Below are positions 44,747 to 56,401 of a DNA stretch of 64,000 nt, piece after piece; positions within the stretch are counted from its first letter, which is position 1, and the number at the start of each line of letters is the position of its first letter. Under the pieces are notes generated by a model that was not told the DNA's origin, searched no databases, and was given only the letters and a program-made list of their open reading frames with translations. The position numbers and the translations under genes were made by a program. The DNA comes from Herbaspirillum rubrisubalbicans (GTDB lineage Bacteria; Pseudomonadota; Gammaproteobacteria; Burkholderiales; Burkholderiaceae_D), in the NCBI RefSeq assembly GCF_003719195.1, contig NZ_CP024996.1, forward strand, positions 1,302,001-1,366,000, given 5' to 3'.

Positions 44747-45658
44747 ATGAGTAAGAACAAGAGAGCATCAACCAATAGCGCTATCTCTAGGCAAAAACGC
44801 GCCATCAAACAGAAACGCGGCCTCGGCCGTGGCCGGGAATACCAAGCATTTATTCAAGTTCGAAAACATGACTTCGGTAGTCACGGGAGGTCGCATATTT
44901 GGCGTAGCCCCTTGGATCTGTACGTTTCTCACCATCTTCTTTCTGACTTAGAACGTTTCACGATTTTGCAGGCAGCCGCCGCTGGCGCCGAATGCCGGGC
45001 TCAGTATCCATTGATTCGGGATGGCGTCGAAGATGAGTTCTCCTTGCGAGCTTTCAAGGCAGGGTCGATGAGTATTGCAAAGGATCTTGGGATTAAACAT
45101 CCGCACCTGGGTGGAGATGAAGAGAAGATCTTGACTACAGACCTGCTTCTCCGATTTCGCCAAAATAATTACATTGCAATCTACGTTAAGAACCACGACC
45201 AGCTACCTGTGCGCGGTTCTAGAGGGTGGGATTTGCTGCGGATTGAACGTACCTATTGGCGCCGGCGGAATGTCATGTTCCTGATCGTCACTGATAAGAC
45301 AGTCAAGATCAATGCCGTCATTCATTGGCTTGACTGGGCCTCGTCGTTCAAGCTCACCGATTACTGGGCCGGAGTTCTTCCAGATGAAGAAAAGGTGTAC
45401 GGCGTGGTCAACATGATTTTGGCGACAGATTCGCGGCTATCTATGTATGACAGGTTGAGCGAGCTGGATCTTCCACTGGAAGAGGCCGTAACCTTTCTGA
45501 AGTTTTGCATCTGGACTGGAGAATTAAAAGTTGACTATCTTCGAGCTCCTCAAGCCGATCTGGCGTGGCCATGGGTATTGGCGCCTAAAAGGAGCCGCAG
45601 TGTCCCCTCCCTGATTGTGTTGCCGGAGCTGCGTCGGTTCATGAGGACGGATGAATGA
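44747..45658 (+). CDS. tnsA: TnsA-like transposase endonuclease subunit
   Basis: A 303-residue protein. The N-terminus has GRGREYQAFIQVRKHDFGSHG, like Tn7 TnsA. The catalytic set is E69 (SDLERFTIL), D132 (LTTDLLLRF) and K148 (YVKNHD), paralleling Tn7 TnsA E63/D114/K132. LGIKHPHLGG just before the Asp is also shared with Tn7. The C-terminal half is the TnsC-interacting/HTH region. The stop overlaps the tnsB start. TnsA nicks the 5' ends to give cut-and-paste transposition with TnsB. Confidence 0.88.
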   Translation: MSKNKRASTNSAISRQKRAIKQKRGLGRGREYQAFIQVRKHDFGSHGRSHIWRSPLDLYVSHHLLSDLERFTILQAAAAGAECRAQYPLIRDGVEDEFSLRAFKAGSMSIAKDLGIKHPHLGGDEEKILTTDLLLRFRQNNYIAIYVKNHDQLPVRGSRGWDLLRIERTYWRRRNVMFLIVTDKTVKINAVIHWLDWASSFKLTDYWAGVLPDEEKVYGVVNMILATDSRLSMYDRLSELDLPLEEAVTFLKFCIWTGELKVDYLRAPQADLAWPWVLAPKRSRSVPSLIVLPELRRFMRTDE

Positions 45659-47832
45659 AAGTCGAATTGAAGCCGCTGGATATCTTCGAAATGAAGGGGC
45701 GTGGTGGAGGCTTGCGACCAGCGCGCTACAGAGTCCTTCGATGGGTGGATAAAGATAACGACTGCATCGTGTTCCCAATGCCCGAGCGTATACACGGGGG
45801 CACGGCAGCCTCAATCAAGATGCCCTTTTTGATTCCCAAACGCGTTGTTCTCAGTGCGGTTAAGGCTGGGACTGCATCACTAGTTTCTCGTGGTAGTGAG
45901 CCACCGCAATTAAAAGTAGCGGCCAGGCCTGCAAAAATGAAAACGCTGAGGTACGAGGAAGTAGCACGTGATAGAGCAGCGATCCTTCGTGAATTCTGTT
46001 TACTTGAGCTGCGGGACTTGCTGGAACAGCGAACACTGAGCGACGCGATAAAACTGATAGCAAGTCGCCATAGTTTCTCAGAGACTACGACTAGGCGATT
46101 GATCTTTCGATATTTTGAGTTAGGCCTCAATTTTGAGGCTGCGGTGAAACGAGGGCATAACGGAGGGAAAGCCGGGCGGAAGCGTGCCGGAACGAAAAAA
46201 CTAGGGCGCAAAAGAAGTATTGTAAAGGCTGGGTATGAAGGCTACGAGGGAATCAATAGCCAAGAACATCGGGATCTGGTCATTTCTTACATTCAGGCAG
46301 TTGGTAAGGATCGAAAGCGGAAGATATCACAGCAGCTTGAAGATTTTTATTCTCTGTATGCCTTCAAGGTGGTACAGCAAAGCGACGGGACGTTCAAGAA
46401 GGCAGCATATCCGGCGACAGAAAGACTATCGTATGCCCAGTTTCGTAGTCTCATAAAAGAGGTTGACGGCATTGACTACTACGTGCGCCACATGCCTGAT
46501 GCGAAACGGACCCGACTGTCGCGAGCGATTGGCGGAGATGCAAGAGAGCGGATTCCATTTCCAGGACATACCTACGTTATTGATTCTACTGTTGCAGATG
46601 TATACCTGGTTAGTGCATTTGATCGGGGGAAGATCATCGGTCGGCCTGTTGTCTACGTGGTAATCGACGCCTATAGCTCGCTCATTCTGGCTATCTATGT
46701 CACCTTGTCAGGTCCAAATTCCGTCGCAGCTAGGAAAGCATTCTATTTGGCGCTATCAGACAAGAAAAAGCTTCTCATGTATCTGGGGCTGGAAAATTTT
46801 GAGGAGCATTTTCGAGCAGGTATGCGGCCGTCATTTCTGTTGTATGACCGAGCCGAGCTGCATTCAAAAGGCGGCAGAGAGTTGCTTGAGTCTGTAAATG
46901 TAAGCGGGTCAGTTGCAGCCGCATACCGTTGCGATTGGAAATCGTTGGTAGAGCGAACTTTTGGCGTTATTAATGACAAGGTAATTCATTGGCTTCCAGG
47001 TGCAGTGATCAAGGCCGAAATGGAGCGCGGAAAGAAAGATCACCGACTTGATGCTGTTCTGACTTTGCACGAATTTTGGAGAATGATGGTGTTGTACCAA
47101 ATGGAATGGAATCTGACGAAGTCGCTTCACGGCCATATCAATCCCCCTATCTATGGCAAAGCAGTGAAGTCAATACCTCTTAACTACTGGGACTGGGGGA
47201 CTCAATATCTTCATGGATCGCCCTATATTTTTTCTCAAGATGAGTTGGTCAGGAAGGTTTTGCAACCTGAGGCTTTGAGGATCGATCCAGAGGGGATAGT
47301 TCTTAATGGGCGACGATACTTTGCCGACTGGATGAACAACGATCAGCGTTTTGCAGCATCAGGATTCGGTGAGATTCACTATGCAAATGCGATTTCGCTT
47401 CCAGAATGTCCAGAAATTGCACTTTGCGAAATGGAGGGGGAGACGTATTTTCAAGAGGTGTTTTTAAGGAAAAAAGTACGGTCGCAATACCCTGTTACCC
47501 ACGAAGATGTTGGTGATCTTGATGCAGATCGGAAGAATCAAAGAGATATCAATAACTTCGAAAACCAGGAAATAAAAGATGAGGTCAACAGAGCTACCAA
47601 TAGTTTGATTGAAGAAGCAAAGGAACAAGCCAAGATCATCCATACGAACGTACCGAAATCAAATGCGGAGAGGACGAAGAATATTCGCAAAAATCGTGAT
47701 GCCGAAATCTCTGGGGAGAACGACGCTGCTGATCAATATGCTGAAATTACCCCACAAGCTACCCTTGAAAGAGATGAAGTACATAGTGAATTAGATTCCT
47801 TCATTGATGCTTTGCTGGAGAAAAAAAGGTGA
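45655..47832 (+). CDS. tnsB: TnsB-like DDE transposase
   Basis: A 725-residue protein with an rve-fold core. The catalytic residues are D310 (VIDSTVADVY), D398 (LLYDRAELHSK) and E433 (SLVERTFG). The spacings of 88 and 35 are exactly those of Tn7 TnsB. N-terminal helix-turn-helix regions (about 100-270) would bind the ends, and the C-terminal 120 residues are acidic and helical, as for TnsC contact. It appears intact. The start overlaps the tnsA stop and the stop overlaps the tnsC start. Confidence 0.92.
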   Translation: MKVELKPLDIFEMKGRGGGLRPARYRVLRWVDKDNDCIVFPMPERIHGGTAASIKMPFLIPKRVVLSAVKAGTASLVSRGSEPPQLKVAARPAKMKTLRYEEVARDRAAILREFCLLELRDLLEQRTLSDAIKLIASRHSFSETTTRRLIFRYFELGLNFEAAVKRGHNGGKAGRKRAGTKKLGRKRSIVKAGYEGYEGINSQEHRDLVISYIQAVGKDRKRKISQQLEDFYSLYAFKVVQQSDGTFKKAAYPATERLSYAQFRSLIKEVDGIDYYVRHMPDAKRTRLSRAIGGDARERIPFPGHTYVIDSTVADVYLVSAFDRGKIIGRPVVYVVIDAYSSLILAIYVTLSGPNSVAARKAFYLALSDKKKLLMYLGLENFEEHFRAGMRPSFLLYDRAELHSKGGRELLESVNVSGSVAAAYRCDWKSLVERTFGVINDKVIHWLPGAVIKAEMERGKKDHRLDAVLTLHEFWRMMVLYQMEWNLTKSLHGHINPPIYGKAVKSIPLNYWDWGTQYLHGSPYIFSQDELVRKVLQPEALRIDPEGIVLNGRRYFADWMNNDQRFAASGFGEIHYANAISLPECPEIALCEMEGETYFQEVFLRKKVRSQYPVTHEDVGDLDADRKNQRDINNFENQEIKDEVNRATNSLIEEAKEQAKIIHTNVPKSNAERTKNIRKNRDAEISGENDAADQYAEITPQATLERDEVHSELDSFIDALLEKKR

Positions 47833-49091
47833 TGGAGAAGGTCGAGTATCGAACAGATGGGCTACATCCACGCTACATCGGTAACCCATTAATTGAAGCA
47901 CTTCCGCCAATTCTCGATCGTAAGGAGTGGGTTAGTTTTCTCTTGAGATACCCTGAAATCAATCTTCAAGAGACGCTTGATTTGCCACCTCATTTAAGGA
48001 TGCATGATGCACCGTTGATCACACATCTGAACATCCCTTTTGACACTACTGTCTCGTTGGCGACTCGAATTGATATCGAGATGCGTCAATCATTGAATCA
48101 GAAGCGACCCAATGAGCCAGATACTCAAAGATGGCTGGATAACGTCAAGAAAGAGATGGCGAAAAAGATCGAGAAAGGGATGGCAGATACAAATTCAACT
48201 ACTCCTAGCGGACGCTGTATTTCAGTTCTTGGGCCAAGTGGAATGGGGAAAACAAAAACCATCTTATCGATTTTGGAGCGTTACCCTCAAGTTATTGGGC
48301 ACACTGAATATAGAGGTATTCCGTTCAGGCAAAAACAGTTGGTATGGATATCGGTTAACGCGCCGGTAAATGGAGCGATTCGGGCACTTTGCGAGAGCCT
48401 GCTAATTCAACTTGATTTGGCACTCGGCAGTGATCCTGAAACCTCGTACCGGAAGCAGCATGGAGGTAAAAACATTGCCGGTAGTATTTTGCATATCGCA
48501 CAAATAATTTCTACCCACTCTCTGGGAATTCTGCATATCGATGATTTGCAACGTAGCGCCCGTACAGGAAAGGATCTCCTGGAGTTTGTGATTCAGTTGG
48601 CCAACGTAGCTAGGTGCCCCTTGTTGTTAAGTGGTACTAGTGCGGCCAATGAGATGCTCAGCAAGAGTCTGGAGGCTGGCCGCCGTAGTTGCAATGCTGG
48701 TGGTTTCCCACTCAACCTGCCTCGTACTGCTAAGGACAAAGAATTTCTGAGGTTACTTAAGGTTTTGTTTGACTATCAGTTGTTACCTGAGTCTATCGAT
48801 TGGGAAGCGGAGAAGGAAAAATGGGGGCCATATCTCTTCAAGTTGACTATGGGCATTCGAGGTGTGATGGTGACTGTGTTTTACGAGGCAATCATGGTTG
48901 CCTTAGAGCAGAACGCTAGAAAGCTAGAGGAAAGTCATTTTGAGGTAGGGTACGAGAGATTGGCGACATTGCACGCTCCCCTCGCGGTGTTGCGCAGTAA
49001 AGATGAAGATGCAATCCTAGAATACGACGACATGATCGACTCTGAGATGGCGCAAAAATACGATAGAGCGAAGCGAAGACATAAGAATTGA
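47832..49091 (+). CDS. tnsC: TnsC-like AAA+ transposition regulator
   Basis: The ATG at 47832 overlaps the tnsB stop by one base; a GTG at 47829 is the alternative. The product is 419 residues. The N-terminus YIGNPLIEALPP is typical of TnsC/TniB. Walker A is GPSGMGKT (134-141) and Walker B is LHIDDLQ (D237, D238). It should bridge TnsAB and a TniQ/TnsD target selector. The only TnsD-like gene nearby is truncated, so target selection may depend on a protein elsewhere. Confidence 0.9.
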   Translation: MEKVEYRTDGLHPRYIGNPLIEALPPILDRKEWVSFLLRYPEINLQETLDLPPHLRMHDAPLITHLNIPFDTTVSLATRIDIEMRQSLNQKRPNEPDTQRWLDNVKKEMAKKIEKGMADTNSTTPSGRCISVLGPSGMGKTKTILSILERYPQVIGHTEYRGIPFRQKQLVWISVNAPVNGAIRALCESLLIQLDLALGSDPETSYRKQHGGKNIAGSILHIAQIISTHSLGILHIDDLQRSARTGKDLLEFVIQLANVARCPLLLSGTSAANEMLSKSLEAGRRSCNAGGFPLNLPRTAKDKEFLRLLKVLFDYQLLPESIDWEAEKEKWGPYLFKLTMGIRGVMVTVFYEAIMVALEQNARKLEESHFEVGYERLATLHAPLAVLRSKDEDAILEYDDMIDSEMAQKYDRAKRRHKN

Positions 49092-49106
49092 AAATCCGAT
49101 GCTCGT

Positions 49107-49928
49107 CTAGAACAAATCAATTTGCAAATGTATCGGTGGCTTTCTTAACATTTTTTCGACCCAATTACGGTCGTATCGGCACAGCCAACGGAGCTTGATT
49201 GGTGCTCGCTGAAACAGATCTAAAAGGCTAGTGCATTCTTCATTTAAGAGCAGGGATAAGACCTCTTGCCTATACTCAGCACGTTTTCTCTCGCGCTTTG
49301 CTGCATTCCAGATATCGCTCAGAGGCTGATCATGTTTGATAACTTCCATTAGATGTGCCTTAGGAACTCGCTGATTTCGAGCAGCAGTTTTAATGTTCGA
49401 GCCATTCAGAAGTGTAGCGGTGATATCTACTTTTTGAACGATCAGAGCCGACTGAGGGACAGGGAATAGATCTGGAATTGGATAGAAGCTCAATGATGCA
49501 TGTCCAGGGTGTTCATTTTCAATTGGATCACGTGCCTGGGGAAGGGACGATAGGGCTATTGCCCAATGAACCGGATGGCACACCGTAGTCCCGTGGATGA
49601 GGGCCGAGATCCATCTTCCATGTTTTGCGTCTGATATTTCTGGCGCTGCTAAGCCCGAAAGATCTTCAAGGCCTGATCGGACAAAGTCAGTTAAATAGTC
49701 AATGTGAGAACGTTCATTTGACGTGCCTAGCTTGTAGGAAAGTGTCGAACGGACGATCGATCGGAGGAATGATTCGGTTAGATTGGCTTGCAGGGATAGC
49801 CAGTCCGTGGTGAGCAGAAGCTTGTAGAGAAATGTTTGCAGTGGATTTGAAATGGGCGCAGAGACCTGGAATTCAGGTGACTCTGGAGACGGGCATCTGC
49901 GCCAGTCATCTTTTGCCTGGCTGGAAGA
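49107..49928 (-). pseudogene. tnsD: TnsD C-terminal remnant (TniQ domain lost)
   Basis: About 273 residues match the C-terminal half of TnsD-type proteins, including LRWLCRYDRNWVEKML near the end. The N-terminal TniQ/zinc-finger part is absent. The frame continues without a stop into a LysR fragment, producing a chimeric 329-residue ORF to 50096. It is convergent with tnsC (15 bp between stops), unlike the co-directional order in Tn7. The truncation most likely arose by deletion. The remnant is probably non-functional as a target selector. Confidence 0.65.
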
Positions 49929-51699
<1,771 letters not shown>

Positions 51700-51710
51700 A
51701 GGAGAGCGAA

Positions 51711-52172
51711 GTGCAAATGAAAAAAGAGGAAGCGCAAGAAAGGTTCGATGCGTTTTTGATGGACATGGATGAGCAACTGGAGTGGCTGGAAGATGAAGCC
51801 GAACAACACGGAATCAGTTTCGATTCGACCCCGGATGACTTTGAGAAGCTGGAGCAGTTATTCGATCTCATGTCATCCAACCAGGAAAAAGAATACGTCT
51901 CGAAACTGACGACGACCTTTGCTCGCCAGTTAGGGGAAGTGGTTCGCTTGAACTATGGTGGCAAGTGGGTTCTTGCGCTGGAAGAGGAAAAAAGCCCGCA
52001 CTTCAATATGCCGGTCATTGTCGGCCATACGCCAGTCCAAGGCGTGGAGTTTGCGCCCATCTTGGTGATGCGCGCTTATGCGCTGCGCAGGAAAAAAGGA
52101 ACGCTCAAGCGAGCAGTCGATGCCCAGGTCGATCCCCATCCTTTGGACTTGAGCGGGATGGTCGAGGAATAA
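51711..52172 (+). CDS. Probable immunity protein for the orphan toxin
   Basis: The GTG at 51711 has AAGGAG at six-base spacing; the ATG at 51717 is less well placed. The product is 153 residues, acidic in the N-terminal half (EEAQERFDAFLMDMDEQLEWLEDEAEQ) and mixed alpha/beta in the second half. It lacks signal and membrane segments. Position after a toxin-like C-terminus is the main reason for the call. I do not recognise a named family. Confidence 0.45.
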   Translation: MQMKKEEAQERFDAFLMDMDEQLEWLEDEAEQHGISFDSTPDDFEKLEQLFDLMSSNQEKEYVSKLTTTFARQLGEVVRLNYGGKWVLALEEEKSPHFNMPVIVGHTPVQGVEFAPILVMRAYALRRKKGTLKRAVDAQVDPHPLDLSGMVEE

Positions 52173-52404
52173 TTGGTGAAGAGAAAAAGAGAGGGAGAGC
52201 GGGAGAGCCTTGATCCCCCTGGCGGCGCCCCATCCGATCAACATCCGCATCCACTTTCCCCCGCAGGCTCGCGATAGGCTGTTGGTGCACCTGGAGCCGC
52301 CGAGATATGGGGCTGGCCGGCTAGCCATGTTGGCCGGTAATGCGCATTTCATGCCTGAAGATTCACTTTTTGCGTAGTGTAAATGCAGCATTGGGCGCAG
52401 ACAC
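52173..52404. other. Boundary between island and core DNA
   Basis: About 230 bp without a convincing gene. GC content and codon bias shift sharply upward across this stretch into the FAN1/DinG genes, marking the probable right edge of the accessory island. Confidence 0.45.
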
Positions 52405-52426
52405 GTTATACTGTTCATTCATACAG
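52405..52426 (+). promoter_or_regulatory. LexA (SOS) box overlapping a -10 element
   Basis: TACTGTTCATTCATACAGT (52408-52426) matches CTGT-N8-ACAG exactly. It overlaps a TATACT -10-like element at 52406-52411. It lies 17 bp upstream of the chosen ATG of the nuclease gene, so LexA binding should repress the nuclease-helicase operon until DNA damage. Confidence 0.85.
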
Positions 52427-52442
52427 TCCCGTGTTCTGTGCA

Positions 52443-54089
52443 ATGCCTGCTGTCCCCGACCCCCGCTTTTACTATCTCGGCAATTTCCAGTACGTGCTGG
52501 AGTGGCTGGCGCAGCGCTATGCCGACCTGTTGAGCGCGCAGGAACGCGACTTCATCGACATCTTCCCCGGACTGCCGCTGGCTTCACGGGCGCTGTTGGT
52601 GCGCATGATGATGCGCCGTGGCGAGCGCTTTCGTGCCAGCAAGTTGTGCTACCCGGAAATCGGTTGTCCGTTGCAGGCAGCGCAGGCACTGCCGGCCGGC
52701 TGGATTGAGCGTGATCCACTGCTGTCGCTGGCGCAGTTGTTCGAGCTCTCGACCAAGCCCGAGTTGTTGCGCATGTTCGACTTGTCCACCACGCACAAGG
52801 CCAGCCGCAAGAGCGAGCTGTTGGCGCTGCTGGCTAGCGACCCGGCCCATGCCGAGCTGCGTCCTTTCTCGCAATGGCAAGGGCAGGGCAGCGACCAGGT
52901 CTTGCAGTTGCATCAGCAGGCGCTGTGCGACCGGTTGCGGCTGATGTTCTTCGGTAACCTGCGCCAGGACTGGAGCGAATTCGTGCTGGCCGACCTGGGT
53001 ACCTTCCGCTACGAGCGCATCGCGCTGGCGCCCGAGGCACGCGGATTTCGCAGTCGGGCCGATATCGATCTCTACCTGCAACTGCACGCCTGCAAGGAGC
53101 GCTATTACGCAGGCGAAGCGGCCGCTGTGGTCCTGGCGGCATTGCCGACCGGACGCTTCGACAATCCCTGGCTGGAGAGCCGGCGCGAGCGCTTGCTGTT
53201 CCAGCTTGGGCAGTTGCTGGAGAAGGAGGGCGACTGGTCCCAGGCCCATGCCGTCTATGCCGCTTGCCGCTATCCCGGTGCTCGCGTGCGCGCCATCCGC
53301 GTGTTGGAAAAACAGGGCCGTTACGGTCCCGCGCAAGCCTTGCTGCACACCGCCCAGCAGGCGCCGGAGAATGACGCGGAGCGCCAGCAATTGCTGCGTA
53401 TCGCGCCGCGCCTGGCACGTCAGTTGGGGCTGCCGTGCAGTGCGCGTGGCCGCGCCCCCGCGGTGGAGCGCCTGGACTTGCTGCTGGCGCCTGGCGGCCT
53501 GCGGGTCGAATTGGCCGTGCAAGCGCATCTGCATGAGCCTGAGGCGCCAGTGTTCTACGTCGAAAATGCGCTGGTCAATACCCTGTTCGGCTTGTTGTGC
53601 TGGGAGGCCATCTTCGCCGCTATTCCAGGGGCGTTTTTCCATCCCTTCCAGCGCGAGCCGGCCGACCTGTTGAGCGCGGACTTTTATGCTCGCAGGCGGG
53701 ATGTCTTCCAACGCTGCCTGGCGCAGCTCGATGACGGCAGCTATCGCCACGCCATCCTCGCCACCCATGACGCCAAGCACGGCCTGCAATCGCCCTTTGT
53801 CGCCTGGGGCTGGGTCACCCGCGAGCTGCTGGTACTGGCCCTGGATTGCATCCCGGCGGCGCATCTCAAGCTGTGGTGTCTGCGTATCCTCGATGATGTG
53901 CGCGAGAACCGCGCCGGCTTCCCCGACCTGGTCCAGTTCTGGCCGCAACAACGGCGCTACCGCATGATCGAGGTCAAGGGGCCGGGTGACCGTCTGCAGG
54001 ACAACCAGTTGCGCTGGCTGGACTATTGCACCCGTCATGCCATGCCGGTCTCGGTGTGCTATCTGCAATGGGAGCCGGCAGTCGCATGA
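52443..54089 (+). CDS. FAN1-like VRR-NUC nuclease
   Basis: The start at 52443 is preferred because the in-frame ATG at 52383 lies upstream of the SOS promoter. The product is 548 residues. The C-terminal VRR-NUC domain has D495 (GFPDLVQF) and E510-x-K512 (MIEVKGPGD), followed by Q in DNQLRWLDY. The N-terminal and TPR-like helical regions match bacterial FAN1 homologues. FAN1 is a structure-specific nuclease for interstrand cross-link repair. The stop overlaps the helicase start (ATGA). Confidence 0.88.
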   Translation: MPAVPDPRFYYLGNFQYVLEWLAQRYADLLSAQERDFIDIFPGLPLASRALLVRMMMRRGERFRASKLCYPEIGCPLQAAQALPAGWIERDPLLSLAQLFELSTKPELLRMFDLSTTHKASRKSELLALLASDPAHAELRPFSQWQGQGSDQVLQLHQQALCDRLRLMFFGNLRQDWSEFVLADLGTFRYERIALAPEARGFRSRADIDLYLQLHACKERYYAGEAAAVVLAALPTGRFDNPWLESRRERLLFQLGQLLEKEGDWSQAHAVYAACRYPGARVRAIRVLEKQGRYGPAQALLHTAQQAPENDAERQQLLRIAPRLARQLGLPCSARGRAPAVERLDLLLAPGGLRVELAVQAHLHEPEAPVFYVENALVNTLFGLLCWEAIFAAIPGAFFHPFQREPADLLSADFYARRRDVFQRCLAQLDDGSYRHAILATHDAKHGLQSPFVAWGWVTRELLVLALDCIPAAHLKLWCLRILDDVRENRAGFPDLVQFWPQQRRYRMIEVKGPGDRLQDNQLRWLDYCTRHAMPVSVCYLQWEPAVA

Positions 54090-56401
54090 ACGCAGCCACT
54101 GATGCCGGCCAGATCAGCGCCCCACGCTACACCGTCTCGGTGCGCGCCCTGTGCGAATTCACGGCCAAGCAGGGTGACCTGGACCTGCGTTTCACGCCCA
54201 CGCCCACCGCCCAGGAAGGCATCGCCGGTCACGCCATCGTGGCCGCGCGGCGCGGGCAGGGGTATCAGTCCGAAGTCGTGCTGGCCGCCGACCATGGCCC
54301 GCTGCACGTGCGCGGGCGCGCCGATGGCTACGAGCCCGGCCAGCATCGGCTGGAAGAAGTGAAGACCTATCGTGGCCAGCTCTCCAGTCTGCCCGACAAT
54401 CATCGCCACCTGCACTGGGCACAATTGCGCGTCTATGGTCACCTGATGTGCCTGAAGCTAGGGTTGCCCAGCATCCACCTGGCGCTGGTCTATTTCGATA
54501 TCGGCAGCCAGCAGGAAACGGTGCTGGAGGAAGAGCGCAGCAGTGAGGAACTTGCTTCACTTTTTGCCGGGCAATGTGAACGTTTCGTACACTGGGCCGA
54601 GCAGGAACTGGCGCATCGCGCCGCACGCGATGCAGCCTTGCAGGCGCTGCGCTTTCCCTATGGCGATTTCCGTCCCGGACAGCGGCAACTGGCAGAGGCG
54701 GTATTTCGCGCCCATCGCGGTCGGCGCAGCCTGCTGGCGCAAGCGCCGACGGGCATCGGCAAGACGCTGGGGACGCTCTTTCCGGCATTGAAGGCGGCGC
54801 CCGGGGAGCGACTGGACAAGATCCTGTTCCTCGCCGCCAAGACCCCGGGCCGGCAACTGGCGCTGGACGCGGCGGCCAGTCTCAAGGGCAACGGTCAGCT
54901 GCCGCTACGCGTGCTGGAACTGTGCGCCCGCGACAAGGCCTGCGAATACCCGGACCGCTTGTGCCGGGGCGATGCCTGCCCGCTGGCCCAGGGCTTCTAT
55001 GATCGTTTGCCGGCAGCGCGCGCCGCTTGCCTGACGCAGCCCTTGCTGGATCGCCAGCACCTGCGCGAGGTGGCCTTGCAGCACCAGGTCTGCCCTTACT
55101 ACCTGGGCAGCGAAATGACGCGCTGGAGCGATGTCATTGTCGGCGACTACAACTACTGGTTCGATGGGGGGGCCATGCTCTATGGCATGGCCTTGGCGCA
55201 TGACTGGCGCGTGAGCGTGCTGGCCGATGAAGCCCACAACCTGGTAGCGCGCGCCCGCAGCATGTACAGCGCGCAATTGAGCCGCGCCAGCCTGCGCGCC
55301 GCGCGTGCGGTAGCCCCACCATCCATCGCCAAGCCGCTGGAAAAACTGGGCCGCGCCTGGACCGCCGCCGGCAAGAAAGCTGACTTGCCTTACCAGGTGC
55401 TGGAAGCGCCGCCGCCCAAGTTCGTCGATGCGTTAAGCAGCAGCGTGGGGGCCATCAGTGATTACCTGGCCCAGGTGGCGGTGCCGCTGGAAGCGCCGCT
55501 GCGCGATTTCTATTTCGATGCCATGGCCTTCGTGCGCCTGGCCGAGAGTTTTGGTCCGCACTCCCTGTTGGACCTCACGCGCGAAGATGAACGCAATACC
55601 GTGCTGTGCATCCGCAACGTGGTACCGGCACCGTTCCTGGGGCCGCGCTTTGCGCTGGCCCATGCCACCACGCTGTTCTCGGCCACGCTGGCGCCCTGGC
55701 ATTATTTTGCCGACCTGCTGGGGATGCCGGCCTCGACCGCCTGGATCGACGTCGATTCCCCTTTCCACGCCAGCCAGTTGCAGGTGCGCCTGGCGCATGA
55801 CATCTCCACCACCTGGCAACGTCGCGCCGCCTCGATTGCGCCGATCTGCGCGCTGATGGCGCGCCAGTTCAATGAACGGCCGGGCAATTACCTGGCGTTC
55901 TTTTCCAGCTTCGAGTATATGCAACAGGCGCACGATGCCTTGCTCCGTACTCACCCCGAGATCCCTGTCTGGCAACAGTCGCGCCGCATGTCGGAGGATG
56001 ACCGCGATGCTTTCCTGGCGCGCTTCGAAGCGGGCGGGCAGGGCATCGGCTTTGCAGTGCTGGGCGGCTCCTTCGGGGAAGGGGTGGACCTGCCGGGTCG
56101 GCGTTTGATCGGCGCCTTCGTCGCCACGCTGGGACTGCCGCAATTCAATCCGGTCAACGAGCAACTGCGCCAACGTATGGAGGCGCTCTTTGGCTGTGGC
56201 TATGACTACACCTATCTCTATCCCGGAATGCAGAAAGTGGTGCAGGCGGCCGGGCGCGTGATCCGCACCGAATCCGACCAGGGCACGGTCTGGCTGATCG
56301 ATCAGCGCTTCAGCCGTCCCGAGGTACGCGCCTTGTTGCCGGCGTGGTGGGCATTGCCGGGCCATGGGGCAGACCAGGCCGATAAGTCCAATGAGGCATG
56401 A
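54086..56401 (+). CDS. DinG/XPD-family Fe-S helicase
   Basis: The ATGA overlap with the nuclease fixes the start at 54086 (771 residues). An N-terminal PD-(D/E)XK-like segment (LEEVKTYRGQL) precedes Walker A (TGIGKT, 222-227). Four Cys for the 4Fe-4S cluster lie in CARDKACEYPDRLCRGDAC and onward to CPYYLG. The Walker B box is D381-E-A-H384, and motif VI reads QAAGRVIRTESD. It unwinds 5'-3' as in the family. Coupling to FAN1 behind a LexA box indicates an SOS repair unit. Confidence 0.88.
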   Translation: MNAATDAGQISAPRYTVSVRALCEFTAKQGDLDLRFTPTPTAQEGIAGHAIVAARRGQGYQSEVVLAADHGPLHVRGRADGYEPGQHRLEEVKTYRGQLSSLPDNHRHLHWAQLRVYGHLMCLKLGLPSIHLALVYFDIGSQQETVLEEERSSEELASLFAGQCERFVHWAEQELAHRAARDAALQALRFPYGDFRPGQRQLAEAVFRAHRGRRSLLAQAPTGIGKTLGTLFPALKAAPGERLDKILFLAAKTPGRQLALDAAASLKGNGQLPLRVLELCARDKACEYPDRLCRGDACPLAQGFYDRLPAARAACLTQPLLDRQHLREVALQHQVCPYYLGSEMTRWSDVIVGDYNYWFDGGAMLYGMALAHDWRVSVLADEAHNLVARARSMYSAQLSRASLRAARAVAPPSIAKPLEKLGRAWTAAGKKADLPYQVLEAPPPKFVDALSSSVGAISDYLAQVAVPLEAPLRDFYFDAMAFVRLAESFGPHSLLDLTREDERNTVLCIRNVVPAPFLGPRFALAHATTLFSATLAPWHYFADLLGMPASTAWIDVDSPFHASQLQVRLAHDISTTWQRRAASIAPICALMARQFNERPGNYLAFFSSFEYMQQAHDALLRTHPEIPVWQQSRRMSEDDRDAFLARFEAGGQGIGFAVLGGSFGEGVDLPGRRLIGAFVATLGLPQFNPVNEQLRQRMEALFGCGYDYTYLYPGMQKVVQAAGRVIRTESDQGTVWLIDQRFSRPEVRALLPAWWALPGHGADQADKSNEA

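Noticed and set aside
52383..52442. Upstream in-frame start of the FAN1-like gene
   Set aside because: It lies upstream of the -10 and LexA box, so it would not be on the transcript.
52584..54068. Long antisense ORF opposite the FAN1-like gene
   Set aside because: High-GC codon bias opens antisense frames. The plus frame has conserved VRR-NUC residues and operon coupling.
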